Assembly: GCA_039091255.1 (NCBI GenBank)
Contig: JAWCMQ010000006.1
Coordinates: 1 to 19,471, forward strand
Direction: 5' to 3'
Source: JAWCMQ01 sp039091255
GTDB taxonomy: Archaea; Aenigmatarchaeota; Aenigmatarchaeia; GW2011-AR5; JACRAC01
DNA length: 19,471 bases
The notes under the pieces were generated by a model. It was given only the letters and a program-made list of their open reading frames with translations, was not told where the DNA came from and searched no databases. Within the stretch, counting starts at the first letter, position 1; every line of letters starts with the position of its first letter. Shown here piece by piece: positions 6,910 to 13,870 of this stretch. Both the position numbers and the translations under genes were made by a program.

Positions 6910-7809
6910 TCAGAACTCGTAAATCTCCGGTCCAACGTGGCTGAACATCACGACGCGCTTTGTCGGCTTGTCGGTCAATCGCTTATGTACAAAGGACATC
7001 TCGACTTCGCGCTGCTGGCGTATAGCCTCCTTTTCGCCTTCCTCATAGCTTTTGCCGTACTGCCGCCCTTTGTGCAGCACCATGCTGCGCGTGCACATCG
7101 CTATGAAATTTATAAGCTGGTCATCGGTCCATGTCGAGCTGCAAGAGCCTTGCTGGACGTAGACGAATGAGTTGCCATGCAACTTGCCAGGCAGCCACAG
7201 CCCCTCGTTGACCTGACCCTTTGTGTGCTTGATTATGACATTCGCATTCGGCAGTTGCTTGAAGCGGGTGTCGGCGTATGCCCAGTCTGCCGAGTAATTG
7301 ACAAGAACGAACACGACCATGCCGGAATTTTTCTTGGAAAGCTCCTCCAGCTTCGCAAGCTCTGACTTGAACTCGTCCATGCCTTCCAAGCCGGCAAAAT
7401 TGCCAACGAACTTCAGCCTGATATTGTGCTTCTCGACGTAATCCTTCCACAGCGCAACAGACTTGCTGAGCGCTTCGAGCATCTCCTGCCAGTTGTCGCG
7501 CACTTTATGGCCTTCGCCGACCGTCAGCACGTAAGCGCAGCTGCAGCCAAGCGCATCAAGCATATGCGCGAGGCGCAGCACAAACCTGCTGCCGTCGAGG
7601 TAAGCCTCAACGCCTTCCAGGTCGGTCGAAGTCCTCGTCCCGTCGGTGAGCTCGTAGATGACCAGCTCTTTCACTGCTTCAGGGTCGACATCGAGCTTCC
7701 TGCATGCAGCCTCAAATTTCCATCGCACATCCTCCTTGCTTGGAAATGCGGGCAATGCGCCCTGCTTCTTGACCTGACCGGTGATTTTTTTGAGAATTTT
7801 CACGACCAT
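6910..7809 (-). CDS. Divergent cis-prenyltransferase-like (UppS-fold) protein
   Basis: 299 residues from ATG 7809. An in-frame ATG at 7842 is rejected because it overlaps the TATA-like box. Despite very low similarity, the order of UppS landmarks is recognisable: TDGTRTS (55-61) in place of MDGNxR, with Asp56 at the catalytic position; CAYVLTVGEGHKVR (91-104) in place of the YxFSxENxxR strand; IRLKFVGNFAGL (130-141) in place of VRFIGD; a VLVNYSAD strand; and IIKHTKGQVNEGLWLPG (192-208) where UppS has I-R-T-x-G-E-x-R-x-S-N-F. The two arginines that bind the IPP diphosphate are thus replaced or absent. It has about 50 extra N-terminal residues and a longer C-terminus. It is probably a pseudoenzyme, a partner subunit, or an enzyme with altered specificity. 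A canonical paralogue lies at 13069-13773. Confidence 0.65.
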   Translation of the reverse strand: MVVKILKKITGQVKKQGALPAFPSKEDVRWKFEAACRKLDVDPEAVKELVIYELTDGTRTSTDLEGVEAYLDGSRFVLRLAHMLDALGCSCAYVLTVGEGHKVRDNWQEMLEALSKSVALWKDYVEKHNIRLKFVGNFAGLEGMDEFKSELAKLEELSKKNSGMVVFVLVNYSADWAYADTRFKQLPNANVIIKHTKGQVNEGLWLPGKLHGNSFVYVQQGSCSSTWTDDQLINFIAMCTRSMVLHKGRQYGKSYEEGEKEAIRQQREVEMSFVHKRLTDKPTKRVVMFSHVGPEIYEF

Positions 7810-7830
7810 GATTAGCCTCGATAGGGAAAT

Positions 7831-7839
7831 CTTAAATAT
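7831..7839 (-). promoter_or_regulatory. TATA-like box for the cis-prenyltransferase-like gene
   Basis: On the minus strand ATATTTAAG lies about 26 nt before ATG 7809, which fixes that start and predicts a leaderless transcript. Confidence 0.55.
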
Positions 7840-7844
7840 CATAA

Positions 7845-7859
7845 CTGCGCGAAGCGCAG
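7845..7859. other. Perfect 6-bp hairpin in intergenic space
   Basis: CTGCGC-GAA-GCGCAG forms a 6-bp stem with a 3-nt loop. It lies downstream of the SHMT stop and just upstream of the promoter of the next gene, so it could mark the SHMT transcript end. There is no long T-run. The adjacent AGCTATTTGTAAA (7858-7870) repeats the SHMT stop-codon region (7901-7913). Confidence 0.45.
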
Positions 7860-7876
7860 CTATTTGTAAACATCGA

Positions 7877-7906
7877 CTCGCAAGCGCAGATCCGACAGCG
7901 AGCTAT
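7877..7906. repeat. Third copy of the intergenic hairpin-ended repeat
   Basis: On the minus strand it begins ATAGCTCGCT and ends TTGCGAG, aligning to the units at 6833 and 6875 with a one-base gap and about 24 of 31 matches. Its first bases include the TAG stop of SHMT. Confidence 0.55.
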
Positions 7907-9138
7907 TTGTAAAACACAAACCTTGCGCACAGCGCCCTTACATCTGCGCGTATCCTTTCTTTCGCGGTGCTGTCTGCCCGGAATTCGATCGCTTTGCTTA
8001 TCAGCTCACCGACTGCTTTCATCTCGCTTTCGCGCATGCCCCGCGTAGTGACGGCAGGAGTGCCCAGGCGTATGCCTGAAGGGTCCCATGGCTTGCGCGG
8101 GTCGAACGGAATCATGTTCTTGTTGACGCAGATGCCAACCTCGTCAAGCACAGCTTCAGCCTCCTTTCCTGTGACGTTTTTGTTGCGCAAGTCAACAAGC
8201 ATAAGATGATTGTCCGTTCCGCCTGTAACCAAACGGAAACCAAAAGAAAGCAGCGTATCCGCCAGCGCTTTGGCATTCCGCACGATTTGCCGCGCATAGT
8301 CCTTGAATTCGGGCTGCAGCGCCTCCTTGAATGCCACAGCTTTGGCAGCATTGACGTGGTCGTGCGGTCCGCCCTGGAACGTCGGGAAGACGGCCTTGTC
8401 GACCTTTTCGGCAAACTCTTTCTTGCACATGATGATGGCGCTGCGCGGGCCGCGCAGCGTCTTATGAGTCGTTGTCGTGACAATTTCGCAATATGGTATG
8501 GGGCTTTGGTGGATGCCTGCGGCGACCAATCCCGCGATATGCGCGATATCCGCCATGTGATAGGCACCGACCTCATCAGCGATTTCCCTGAATTGCTTGA
8601 AGTCTAGCTCGCGCGGGTAAGCAGAGTGACCGCTTAAAATCACTTTCGGCCTTTCGCGCAGCGCGATGCGCCGTATCTCGTTATAGTCGATCATCTCTGT
8701 CTTCTCATCGACGCCATACGGGATCGACTTGTAAAACTGGCCAGAGAAGCTCACAGCCGCGCCATGCGTCAAATGACCGCCGTGAGCAAGCGCCATTCCC
8801 ATGAACGGTTCGCCCAGCTTGAGCAACACATGCAAAGCCTCGAGATTTGCCGAGCTGCCCGAATATGGCTGTACGTTGACATGTTCGCATCCGAAGAGTT
8901 GCTTCGCGCGATCAATTGCCAGCTGCTCGGCGATGTCGATGAACTGGTTGCCGCCATAATATCGCTTGCCTGGGAGGCCTTCGGAATATTTGTTCGTCAT
9001 GACAGAACCGAGCGCTTCGAGCACAGCTACAGAGACAAAGTTTTCCGATGGAATAAGCTCAAGGCCTTCCATCTGCCTCTTCTTTTCAGCTTCGATTGCG
9101 CTCCAAATGTCAGGATCGAATTCGCGAAGCGCCTTCAT
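7903..9138 (-). CDS. glyA: Serine hydroxymethyltransferase
   Basis: 411 residues, PLP-dependent. It converts serine plus tetrahydrofolate (or the archaeal pterin) to glycine and methylene-tetrahydrofolate. Family marks are LELIPSENF near the N-terminus, NKYSEGLPGKRYYGG, SGSSANLEAL, the VGAYHMADIAHIAGL strand with the PLP Asp/His region, and TTTTHKTLRGPR with Schiff-base Lys226. The C-terminal domain has SGIRLGTPAVTTRGM. The length is normal. The start is ATG 9138, which overlaps the ThyX stop as ATGA and gives the standard SHMT N-terminus MKALREFDPDIW; the longer frame to 9246 is antisense-like extension inside ThyX. Coupling to ThyX makes biochemical sense, because SHMT regenerates the one-carbon donor that ThyX uses. 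Confidence 0.97.
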   Translation of the reverse strand: MKALREFDPDIWSAIEAEKKRQMEGLELIPSENFVSVAVLEALGSVMTNKYSEGLPGKRYYGGNQFIDIAEQLAIDRAKQLFGCEHVNVQPYSGSSANLEALHVLLKLGEPFMGMALAHGGHLTHGAAVSFSGQFYKSIPYGVDEKTEMIDYNEIRRIALRERPKVILSGHSAYPRELDFKQFREIADEVGAYHMADIAHIAGLVAAGIHQSPIPYCEIVTTTTHKTLRGPRSAIIMCKKEFAEKVDKAVFPTFQGGPHDHVNAAKAVAFKEALQPEFKDYARQIVRNAKALADTLLSFGFRLVTGGTDNHLMLVDLRNKNVTGKEAEAVLDEVGICVNKNMIPFDPRKPWDPSGIRLGTPAVTTRGMRESEMKAVGELISKAIEFRADSTAKERIRADVRALCARFVFYK

Positions 9139-9839
9139 TCTCTCCACAACCTTGAAGGGCCGCCATCGGCCCAAGCATGCCTTGCGCCGTATGCCTGGAG
9201 CATCGGGCATGGTTCTTTCTCCCGACAGATGCCGCGGTAAGCGCATGGCGGACCTGCGTATTTGAACAGCAGCGGTGCAACGCCCCGAACCAGCTCAAGC
9301 ATCTTCTGCGCAAGCGCGCGTATTTCCCACTGCGCATGCGTGCACAGCCTCAGCTCGAAAAAGTTGTAAAGCGACCGTGCATTCATCGTCATTATGATTT
9401 TTGTTTCGCAAGCGTTCGGCAGAATGAAGCGTGCATCTTCTTTTGGAACGAACTTCACATACTCCTCATAAGGGATGATGCGCATCATCTCTGCAAACTT
9501 CTTTTCCAAATCTGGGTTGCCCTTGATGCTGGGCGGGACGATGAAAGAAAAGTTCGACTTGTCGACGTATCTCTGTGACTGCTGCGAATATGACGCAATC
9601 CTGTGCCGAACAAGCTGGTGCGTCAGCGCACGAGAGACGCCCTCGATGCCGAACGTAAAGTACGCATGCTCAATTACAGACATGTGGCCGGCACGCAAGC
9701 ATGCCTCAAGAGAACGCCTTATATCCTCGGGCGTAGAGTTGCGCGCGCTTTCGATGTCAACATTCTTATAGCAAAGCCGCGCTGCGATGCCGCATATCTT
9801 CTCCGGCTCTGGGGTGTGCGCCAGCAGTACCACGTTCAT
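9135..9839 (-). CDS. thyX: Flavin-dependent thymidylate synthase ThyX
   Basis: 234 residues from ATG 9839, which gives the family N-terminus MNVVLLAHTPEPE and has AGAGG about 5 nt upstream. In-frame ATGs at 9872 and 9920 are alternatives, and 9872 lies about 30 nt from an AT-rich box. The signature RHR-x7-S is present (Arg78, His79, Arg80, Ser88, then QRY), as is ARSLYNFFELR for FAD and dUMP binding. The enzyme methylates dUMP to dTMP using methylene-tetrahydrofolate and reduced FAD. The C-terminus carries a small Cys cluster (PPCAYRGICREKEPCP). It overlaps SHMT by ATGA and follows deoxyhypusine synthase after 67 nt. Confidence 0.96.
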   Translation of the reverse strand: MNVVLLAHTPEPEKICGIAARLCYKNVDIESARNSTPEDIRRSLEACLRAGHMSVIEHAYFTFGIEGVSRALTHQLVRHRIASYSQQSQRYVDKSNFSFIVPPSIKGNPDLEKKFAEMMRIIPYEEYVKFVPKEDARFILPNACETKIIMTMNARSLYNFFELRLCTHAQWEIRALAQKMLELVRGVAPLLFKYAGPPCAYRGICREKEPCPMLQAYGARHAWADGGPSRLWRE

Positions 9840-9906
9840 CCGGGCCTCTTTTCCATCGGCTCCATCAGGCATGGCAGCACCCAATAAGCAAAAATTCGCC
9901 GAAAAA

Positions 9907-11111
9907 TTATTTATCTCCATTCGAACTTGTTCGCATGCGCTCTTTAATGGCTGCCCACATTAAGGGAAGCACAATTGTGGCGTCCGCTTCAATCGTGACC
10001 ATCGGCGCTTTTTCGTTGATTTTCCCCCAGGATACAGCCTCGCGTGGCCGTGCGCCCGAAAGCGAGCCATCCCACTCGACAGCCGTAGTGATATAGACCG
10101 CCCAGTCAAGTCCGCCGCGGAACTGGTTCCACCAGATGGTGTGATGCTTGGATATGCCTCCGCCAACGATGAGCGCGCCGCTCCTCTCGGCCTCCCACGT
10201 TAAGTCGCTCAACAACTGCTCATCTCGCAATGGATTAATCTTGAAGTTATGATCTTGAGAGAATTGCCATATTTGATACCCCACAGCGCCGTCTGTCAGG
10301 CCAGGAATGACCATAGGGATTTTGTTCTTCCAGCACCAAAATACGATAGACTGCTTGGCATTGGGATCGCTTGAAATGAATTTTCCAAGCTCCCAGACCA
10401 GCTCGTAGCTCCCCAACTCGTTCTTGCCCTNNNNNNNNNNNNNNNNNNNNNNNNNNNNNNNNNNNNNNNNNNNNNNNNNNNNNNNNNNNNNNNNNNNNNN
10501 NNNNNNNNNNNNNNNNNNNNNNNNNNNNNGGGAATGACCATAGGGATTTTGTTCTTCCAGCACCAAAATACGATAGACTGCTTGGCATTGGGATCGCTTG
10601 AAATGAATTTTCCAAGCTCCCAGACCAGCTCGTAGCTCCCCAACTCGTTCTTGCCCTCCTTCGCGAGAAGCTCAAGGAACTCAATCATCTTCTTTTCTAA
10701 TATCTCACCGTACGACTCGTTCGGCACGAGCACGTTGCCAAGCCGGTTTACGCCTTGATGGCGAAGCTCCCTGTCATCGAGCATCCAGTCACCGTGATGA
10801 TAATCTTTCCATATGCGTGCAAGGTCGTGATCCAGCGTTCCACATGTGGTTATGACGGCGTTGAACGCATTCGAGCGTATCATGTCGCATATTACACCGC
10901 GTGTGCCTGTGGCAATTATGCATGCAGGAAAGGACAGAAAGCGCAATCCGCCGCCGGCGATGCCATCAGCGATGATATCCGTGCCTACCGCCACGGACTT
11001 GGCGCCAAAACCGCCGCTCTCGAGCAGCTTTCCGACGAGCTCCGACGCCTTTGTCGAATCGCCGATCTCTATATCCTTGACAGGTTTCGTGCCTTCCATA
11101 AAACCACTCAT
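9907..11111 (-). CDS. dys: Deoxyhypusine synthase, interrupted by an assembly gap
   Basis: NAD-dependent enzyme that transfers the aminobutyl group of spermidine to the eIF5A lysine (Lys40 of the protein at 2842). Both halves are clear: IIATGTRGVICDMI and TTCGTLDHD in the N-terminal part, then IPMVIPGLTDGAVG, the active-site GGGISKHHTIWWNQFRGG, and TTAVEWDGSLSGA. As written the frame is broken by 99 N flanked by a 127-bp exact duplication. Removing one copy plus the gap (227 nt) joins the halves in frame into a 325-residue protein of normal length, with catalytic Lys246. The gene is therefore intact in the organism and is not a pseudogene. The start ATG 11111 overlaps the stop of G1P dehydrogenase as ATGA. 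Met5 (11099) is an alternative start. Confidence 0.93.
10304..10430. repeat. Left copy of a 127-bp assembly duplication
   Basis: Identical by eye to 10531-10657 and abutting the N-run. It encodes the same peptide stretch (KNELGSYELVWELG to NKIPMVIP) of deoxyhypusine synthase, so it is a repeated contig end rather than a biological repeat. Confidence 0.9.
10431..10529. other. Scaffold gap, 99 N
   Basis: The run is exactly as long as the second gap (14967-15065), so it is a placeholder length. The flanking duplication shows that the true gap here is negative: the contigs overlap. Confidence 0.95.
10531..10657. repeat. Right copy of the 127-bp assembly duplication
   Basis: Matches 10304-10430 base for base as far as I can read. 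One extra base at 10530 is G, whereas the left copy has A at 10303. In the gene this is a silent change in a proline codon (CCT to CCC). Confidence 0.9.
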
Positions 11112-12145
11112 ATGACGCCCACAGCACGAAGAACGTAGCGCGCTTTCTCCTCGTCCAGCCCAGCTTCGTCAAGTACGGTACGCCGCTTCCGAACGCCTTT
11201 TGCAGCGACGAGAGCTTTAATAGCCATTTCACTACCAATGCCCAGTTCTTCGGCAGTTGTCGGCAACTTGAGTATCTTCATCACTTCCCTTACACTCCGC
11301 CAGTCTTCTCCTTGTAGGTATAAGGAAACGAGGGTGCCCAGCGCGACCTGTTCGCCGTGCAGTGCCTTTGAGCCGAGCGCGTCAAGCGCGTGGGAAAAAT
11401 TATGCTCGCTGCCAGAGGCAGGGCGAGAACTGCCGTAGATGTTCATGGCGAAGCCCGAGCATACCAGCGACCACATGAGGACCTCCAGGCCGTGGAAATC
11501 TTGCGCAGCTATTTCTCGTGCATGCGACATTACCGCCTGCGACGCAAGCAGTGAAAGGCCACCGATTACCGCCTGATACCTTTCAGCGCCAGTGCTGCCT
11601 GCTCTCTTCCAATCCTCGACAGCCGAGATATTGGAAAGGCAGTCGCCAGCCCCTGCCGCAACAAAACGGTAGGGCGCAGCTCTCAGAACGTCAAGGTCTG
11701 CCACTATCGCAGCAGGTTCACCGGCATCCAGCGAAACGCGCTTTCCGCTCTCTTCAAGGCTTGCCCGGGAGGAGACAACACCATCATGGCTCGGAATCGT
11801 CGGAAAAGATACCCATGGTTTCCCTGCCAGCCAAGCCGCATATTTGCAGACATCTATCGTCCTGCCGCCTCCAACAGCCATGCAGAAGTCGAATGCTTGG
11901 ACCTTCCCTGAGGCTTTTTTCGCAGCGTCCGCGTCAGGGGACGAAGCATCAAACACTTCAACATCAAAGCTGCCGGAAATGCTCTTGACTATCTTGCTTC
12001 CAATTACAGCCATGGCAGTTTTGTCGCAGAAAAATGCGCATCTCCGGCCAAGCTTAAGGTCGCGGAGCACGCCATCGATTTCGCCGGCTGCCCCGCGCTT
12101 TATCAGAATCCTCGAAGGCAGAGAAACGCCAGCGCTGTAAGTCAT
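11108..12145 (-). CDS. egsA: sn-Glycerol-1-phosphate dehydrogenase
   Basis: 345 residues. It reduces dihydroxyacetone phosphate to sn-glycerol-1-phosphate, the step that sets archaeal lipid stereochemistry. Visible marks are VGGGRTIDVCKY (91-102) for the nucleotide, FPTIPSHDGVVSSRASL (114-130), and the metal ligands in AGAGDCLSN (Asp168), SGSEHNFSHAL (His248) and LHGEQVALG (His263). These are typical of the AraM/EgsA branch of the iron-alcohol dehydrogenase fold. ATG 12145 lies about 25 nt after a TATA-like box, so the transcript is probably leaderless. It heads the cluster G1P dehydrogenase, deoxyhypusine synthase, ThyX, SHMT. Confidence 0.95.
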   Translation of the reverse strand: MTYSAGVSLPSRILIKRGAAGEIDGVLRDLKLGRRCAFFCDKTAMAVIGSKIVKSISGSFDVEVFDASSPDADAAKKASGKVQAFDFCMAVGGGRTIDVCKYAAWLAGKPWVSFPTIPSHDGVVSSRASLEESGKRVSLDAGEPAAIVADLDVLRAAPYRFVAAGAGDCLSNISAVEDWKRAGSTGAERYQAVIGGLSLLASQAVMSHAREIAAQDFHGLEVLMWSLVCSGFAMNIYGSSRPASGSEHNFSHALDALGSKALHGEQVALGTLVSLYLQGEDWRSVREVMKILKLPTTAEELGIGSEMAIKALVAAKGVRKRRTVLDEAGLDEEKARYVLRAVGVI

Positions 12146-12165
12146 GCGCTAAACTTGGATGAAAA

Positions 12166-12175
12166 TCTTTTAAAC
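12166..12175 (-). promoter_or_regulatory. TATA-like box for the G1P dehydrogenase cluster
   Basis: On the minus strand GTTTAAAAGA is centred about 25 nt before ATG 12145. It overlaps the TAA stop of the prepilin peptidase gene, so the two genes abut but probably use separate promoters. Confidence 0.55.
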
Positions 12176-12973
12176 CAGCCAGAACATCAGATTGCCGAAC
12201 AGCACCGTAACGACCAGCGCAATCGGAAACACGAGCCCGAACCGCACGCCCTCCTTTATTTCAGCAACGCGCACGTGCCTGCGCTTCAGTGCTGCAATCT
12301 GCTCTGCCGTAACCCCCTCCCATCGCCGCGAACTAGCAAGCACATCGCCTACCTTCAGCTTGTCGATAGGCACGCTTCTGCGAAACAGTTTGCGCTCTAT
12401 TGCTTTAGCATAGCTATAAAATGCAATAAGCCCGAAAACCGCCAGCCAGAGCCACCAAATCAAGCCGATGTCCGCATCGATGCGCGCAAGCATCAGCAGC
12501 GCGACAGCACCGAAGATTGCCCACCCGAGCATCACAGCCCAAACCTTTCTCCTTTTTATCTCATCGAGCGCATACCCGAAAATCTTCGGATGCGCGAGCC
12601 CTACAGCGGTGGCATAAACAACAGAATATGCGAGTGCCACGACAAAAAAATTGAACATGTAATCGGCAAGAAAGCCCAGATCGGGCAGCAGATAAACCAT
12701 CGCCGCTAGCAGCGCCGCATCCCCGCCGCCCCACTGCCCAAGCCTATAAAGCCCCCACCCGAGCGCGAAAACAGCAGTGCCGAGAACCACCGAAGTAAAA
12801 AAGGGCGTCCATTCACCGGCCGTCAAGCCAAAAGCGTACCAAATGAACAGCCCCAACGCCACCATGAGCGCAGGCGCTTCGTCCGGAATGTCGCTTGTCC
12901 TAAGGTCCCAGATGCCTGCAGCAAAGCCGCCGATGAGTGCAGTGATAAGGGCTATCAACTCGAACATAACCAT
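12170..12973 (-). CDS. Archaeal A24 prepilin/preflagellin peptidase
   Basis: 267 residues with several membrane helices. It is an aspartyl protease that cleaves class III signal peptides of archaeal pilins and archaellins at the cytoplasmic membrane face. The first catalytic Asp is in GIWDLRTSDIPD (Asp23) and the second in WGGGDAALL (GxGD, Asp85). Residues about 197-250 (IDKLKVGDVLA, GVTAEQIAALKRR, IKEGVRFG) match the archaeal A24 C-terminal domain I know as Arc_PepC, followed by a last helix. The start is uncertain: Met1 (12973) and Met3 (12967) are both possible, and Met3 has better spacing from the TTATTAAT box. No pilin gene is visible in the window. Confidence 0.9.
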   Translation of the reverse strand: MVMFELIALITALIGGFAAGIWDLRTSDIPDEAPALMVALGLFIWYAFGLTAGEWTPFFTSVVLGTAVFALGWGLYRLGQWGGGDAALLAAMVYLLPDLGFLADYMFNFFVVALAYSVVYATAVGLAHPKIFGYALDEIKRRKVWAVMLGWAIFGAVALLMLARIDADIGLIWWLWLAVFGLIAFYSYAKAIERKLFRRSVPIDKLKVGDVLASSRRWEGVTAEQIAALKRRHVRVAEIKEGVRFGLVFPIALVVTVLFGNLMFWLV

Positions 12974-12988
12974 CCCTTTGAAATCGGA

Positions 12989-12996
12989 ATTAATAA
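12989..12996 (-). promoter_or_regulatory. TATA-like box for the prepilin peptidase
   Basis: On the minus strand TTATTAAT lies about 19-25 nt before the two candidate ATGs (12973 and 12967). Confidence 0.45.
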
Positions 12997-13015
12997 GGTC
13001 TGAAAACTGAGCGAT

Positions 13016-13027
13016 GCTTAAAAGCTT
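13016..13027 (+). promoter_or_regulatory. TATA-like box upstream of uppS
   Basis: GCTTAAAAGCTT lies about 47 nt before ATG 13069. The same 12-mer lies about the same distance before the GGPP synthase start (19441-19452, read on the other strand). Transcription would start about 20 nt before the ATG. Confidence 0.4.
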
Positions 13028-13068
13028 TATTTTTCGAGTTATACATTAATCTTGAATTGTGGTGTAGC

Positions 13069-13773
13069 ATGATACGCCATATAGGCATTATACTCGATGG
13101 AAATCGCCGCTTCGCCCGTGACCTTCTTAAGCGACCCTGGGAGGGTCACAAGCTTGGCTTGGAGAAAGCCCGCCAAGTGCTCGAGTGGGCATGCGAACTG
13201 GGAATAAAGCACGCGACAGCTTACGTGCTCTCGCTGGAAAACCTCGCCAAGCGGCCAAAGCGCGAGCTGGCATACATCCTGAAGTACATCGGCATGGAAG
13301 CTGACCGCATCCTGGCAGACAAATCTCACCCTGTCCACAGGTTCGAGGTTAGGGTGCGCTTCATCGGCCGCATAAGGCTGCTTCCTGCATGGCTGCGCAA
13401 AAAATTAGGTGCAGTCGAAGATATGACGAAGGATTACGCGAAGCACATCCTGAACATAGCTTTGGCATACGGAGGCCAGCAGGAGATAGCCGACGCCGTA
13501 AAAGCGATAAGCCAGAAGCTTCTGAAAGGGGAGCTGTCCCCTGCAAACTTGAATGACGCTATAGTCCGCGAGCACCTGTACACGAACGGTCAGCCTGCGC
13601 CAGACCTCATAATAAGGACCGGTGGAGAGCGTCGCCTGTCTAACTTCCTCACCTACCAGTCGGCATATTCAGAGCTGATGTTCGTTGATAAGCGCTGGCC
13701 AGAATTCACGCGCGATGACCTCATCGCGTGCATCGACGAATTTGAGCAGAGGCAGCGGCGCTTTGGCGCATAA
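13069..13773 (+). CDS. uppS: Cis-prenyltransferase (polyprenyl diphosphate synthase)
   Basis: 234 residues. It condenses IPP in cis onto an allylic starter to make the long polyprenyl diphosphate that becomes the lipid carrier for glycosylation. The motifs are intact: ILDGNRRFA with catalytic Asp10, WEGHKLG, AYVLSLENLAKRP, VRFIGRIRLLP, ALAYGGQQEI, and IIRTGGERRLSNFLTYQSAYSEL with both diphosphate-binding arginines (Arg183, Arg189). The C-terminal RRFGA is also typical. ATG 13069 is preferred to the upstream TTG 13057 because it gives the family N-terminus and has GGTG just upstream. It is divergent from the prepilin peptidase. Compare the degenerate paralogue at 6910-7809. Confidence 0.95.
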   Translation: MIRHIGIILDGNRRFARDLLKRPWEGHKLGLEKARQVLEWACELGIKHATAYVLSLENLAKRPKRELAYILKYIGMEADRILADKSHPVHRFEVRVRFIGRIRLLPAWLRKKLGAVEDMTKDYAKHILNIALAYGGQQEIADAVKAISQKLLKGELSPANLNDAIVREHLYTNGQPAPDLIIRTGGERRLSNFLTYQSAYSELMFVDKRWPEFTRDDLIACIDEFEQRQRRFGA

Positions 13774-13870
13774 TCTTGAAGCTTTTGCTAAACAAACGTT
13801 GAGCAATCCGCAAACCAACTCGCCTGGCCGAATGCGCAGAGACGCAATATATCGATGATGTGGGGGTAGC

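Noticed and set aside
7810..7842. Upstream ATG (7842) for the cis-prenyltransferase-like gene
   Set aside because: This ATG is followed directly by the ATATTTAAG box that best serves as the promoter; ATG 7809 has the right spacing.
9139..9246. Longer SHMT start at 9246
   Set aside because: The extra residues do not resemble SHMT and lie inside thyX; the ATGA overlap at 9138 gives the normal N-terminus.
9907..11111. Deoxyhypusine synthase as two overlapping genes or a pseudogene
   Set aside because: The apparent break is produced by a 127-bp duplicated contig end and placeholder N; collapsing restores the frame.
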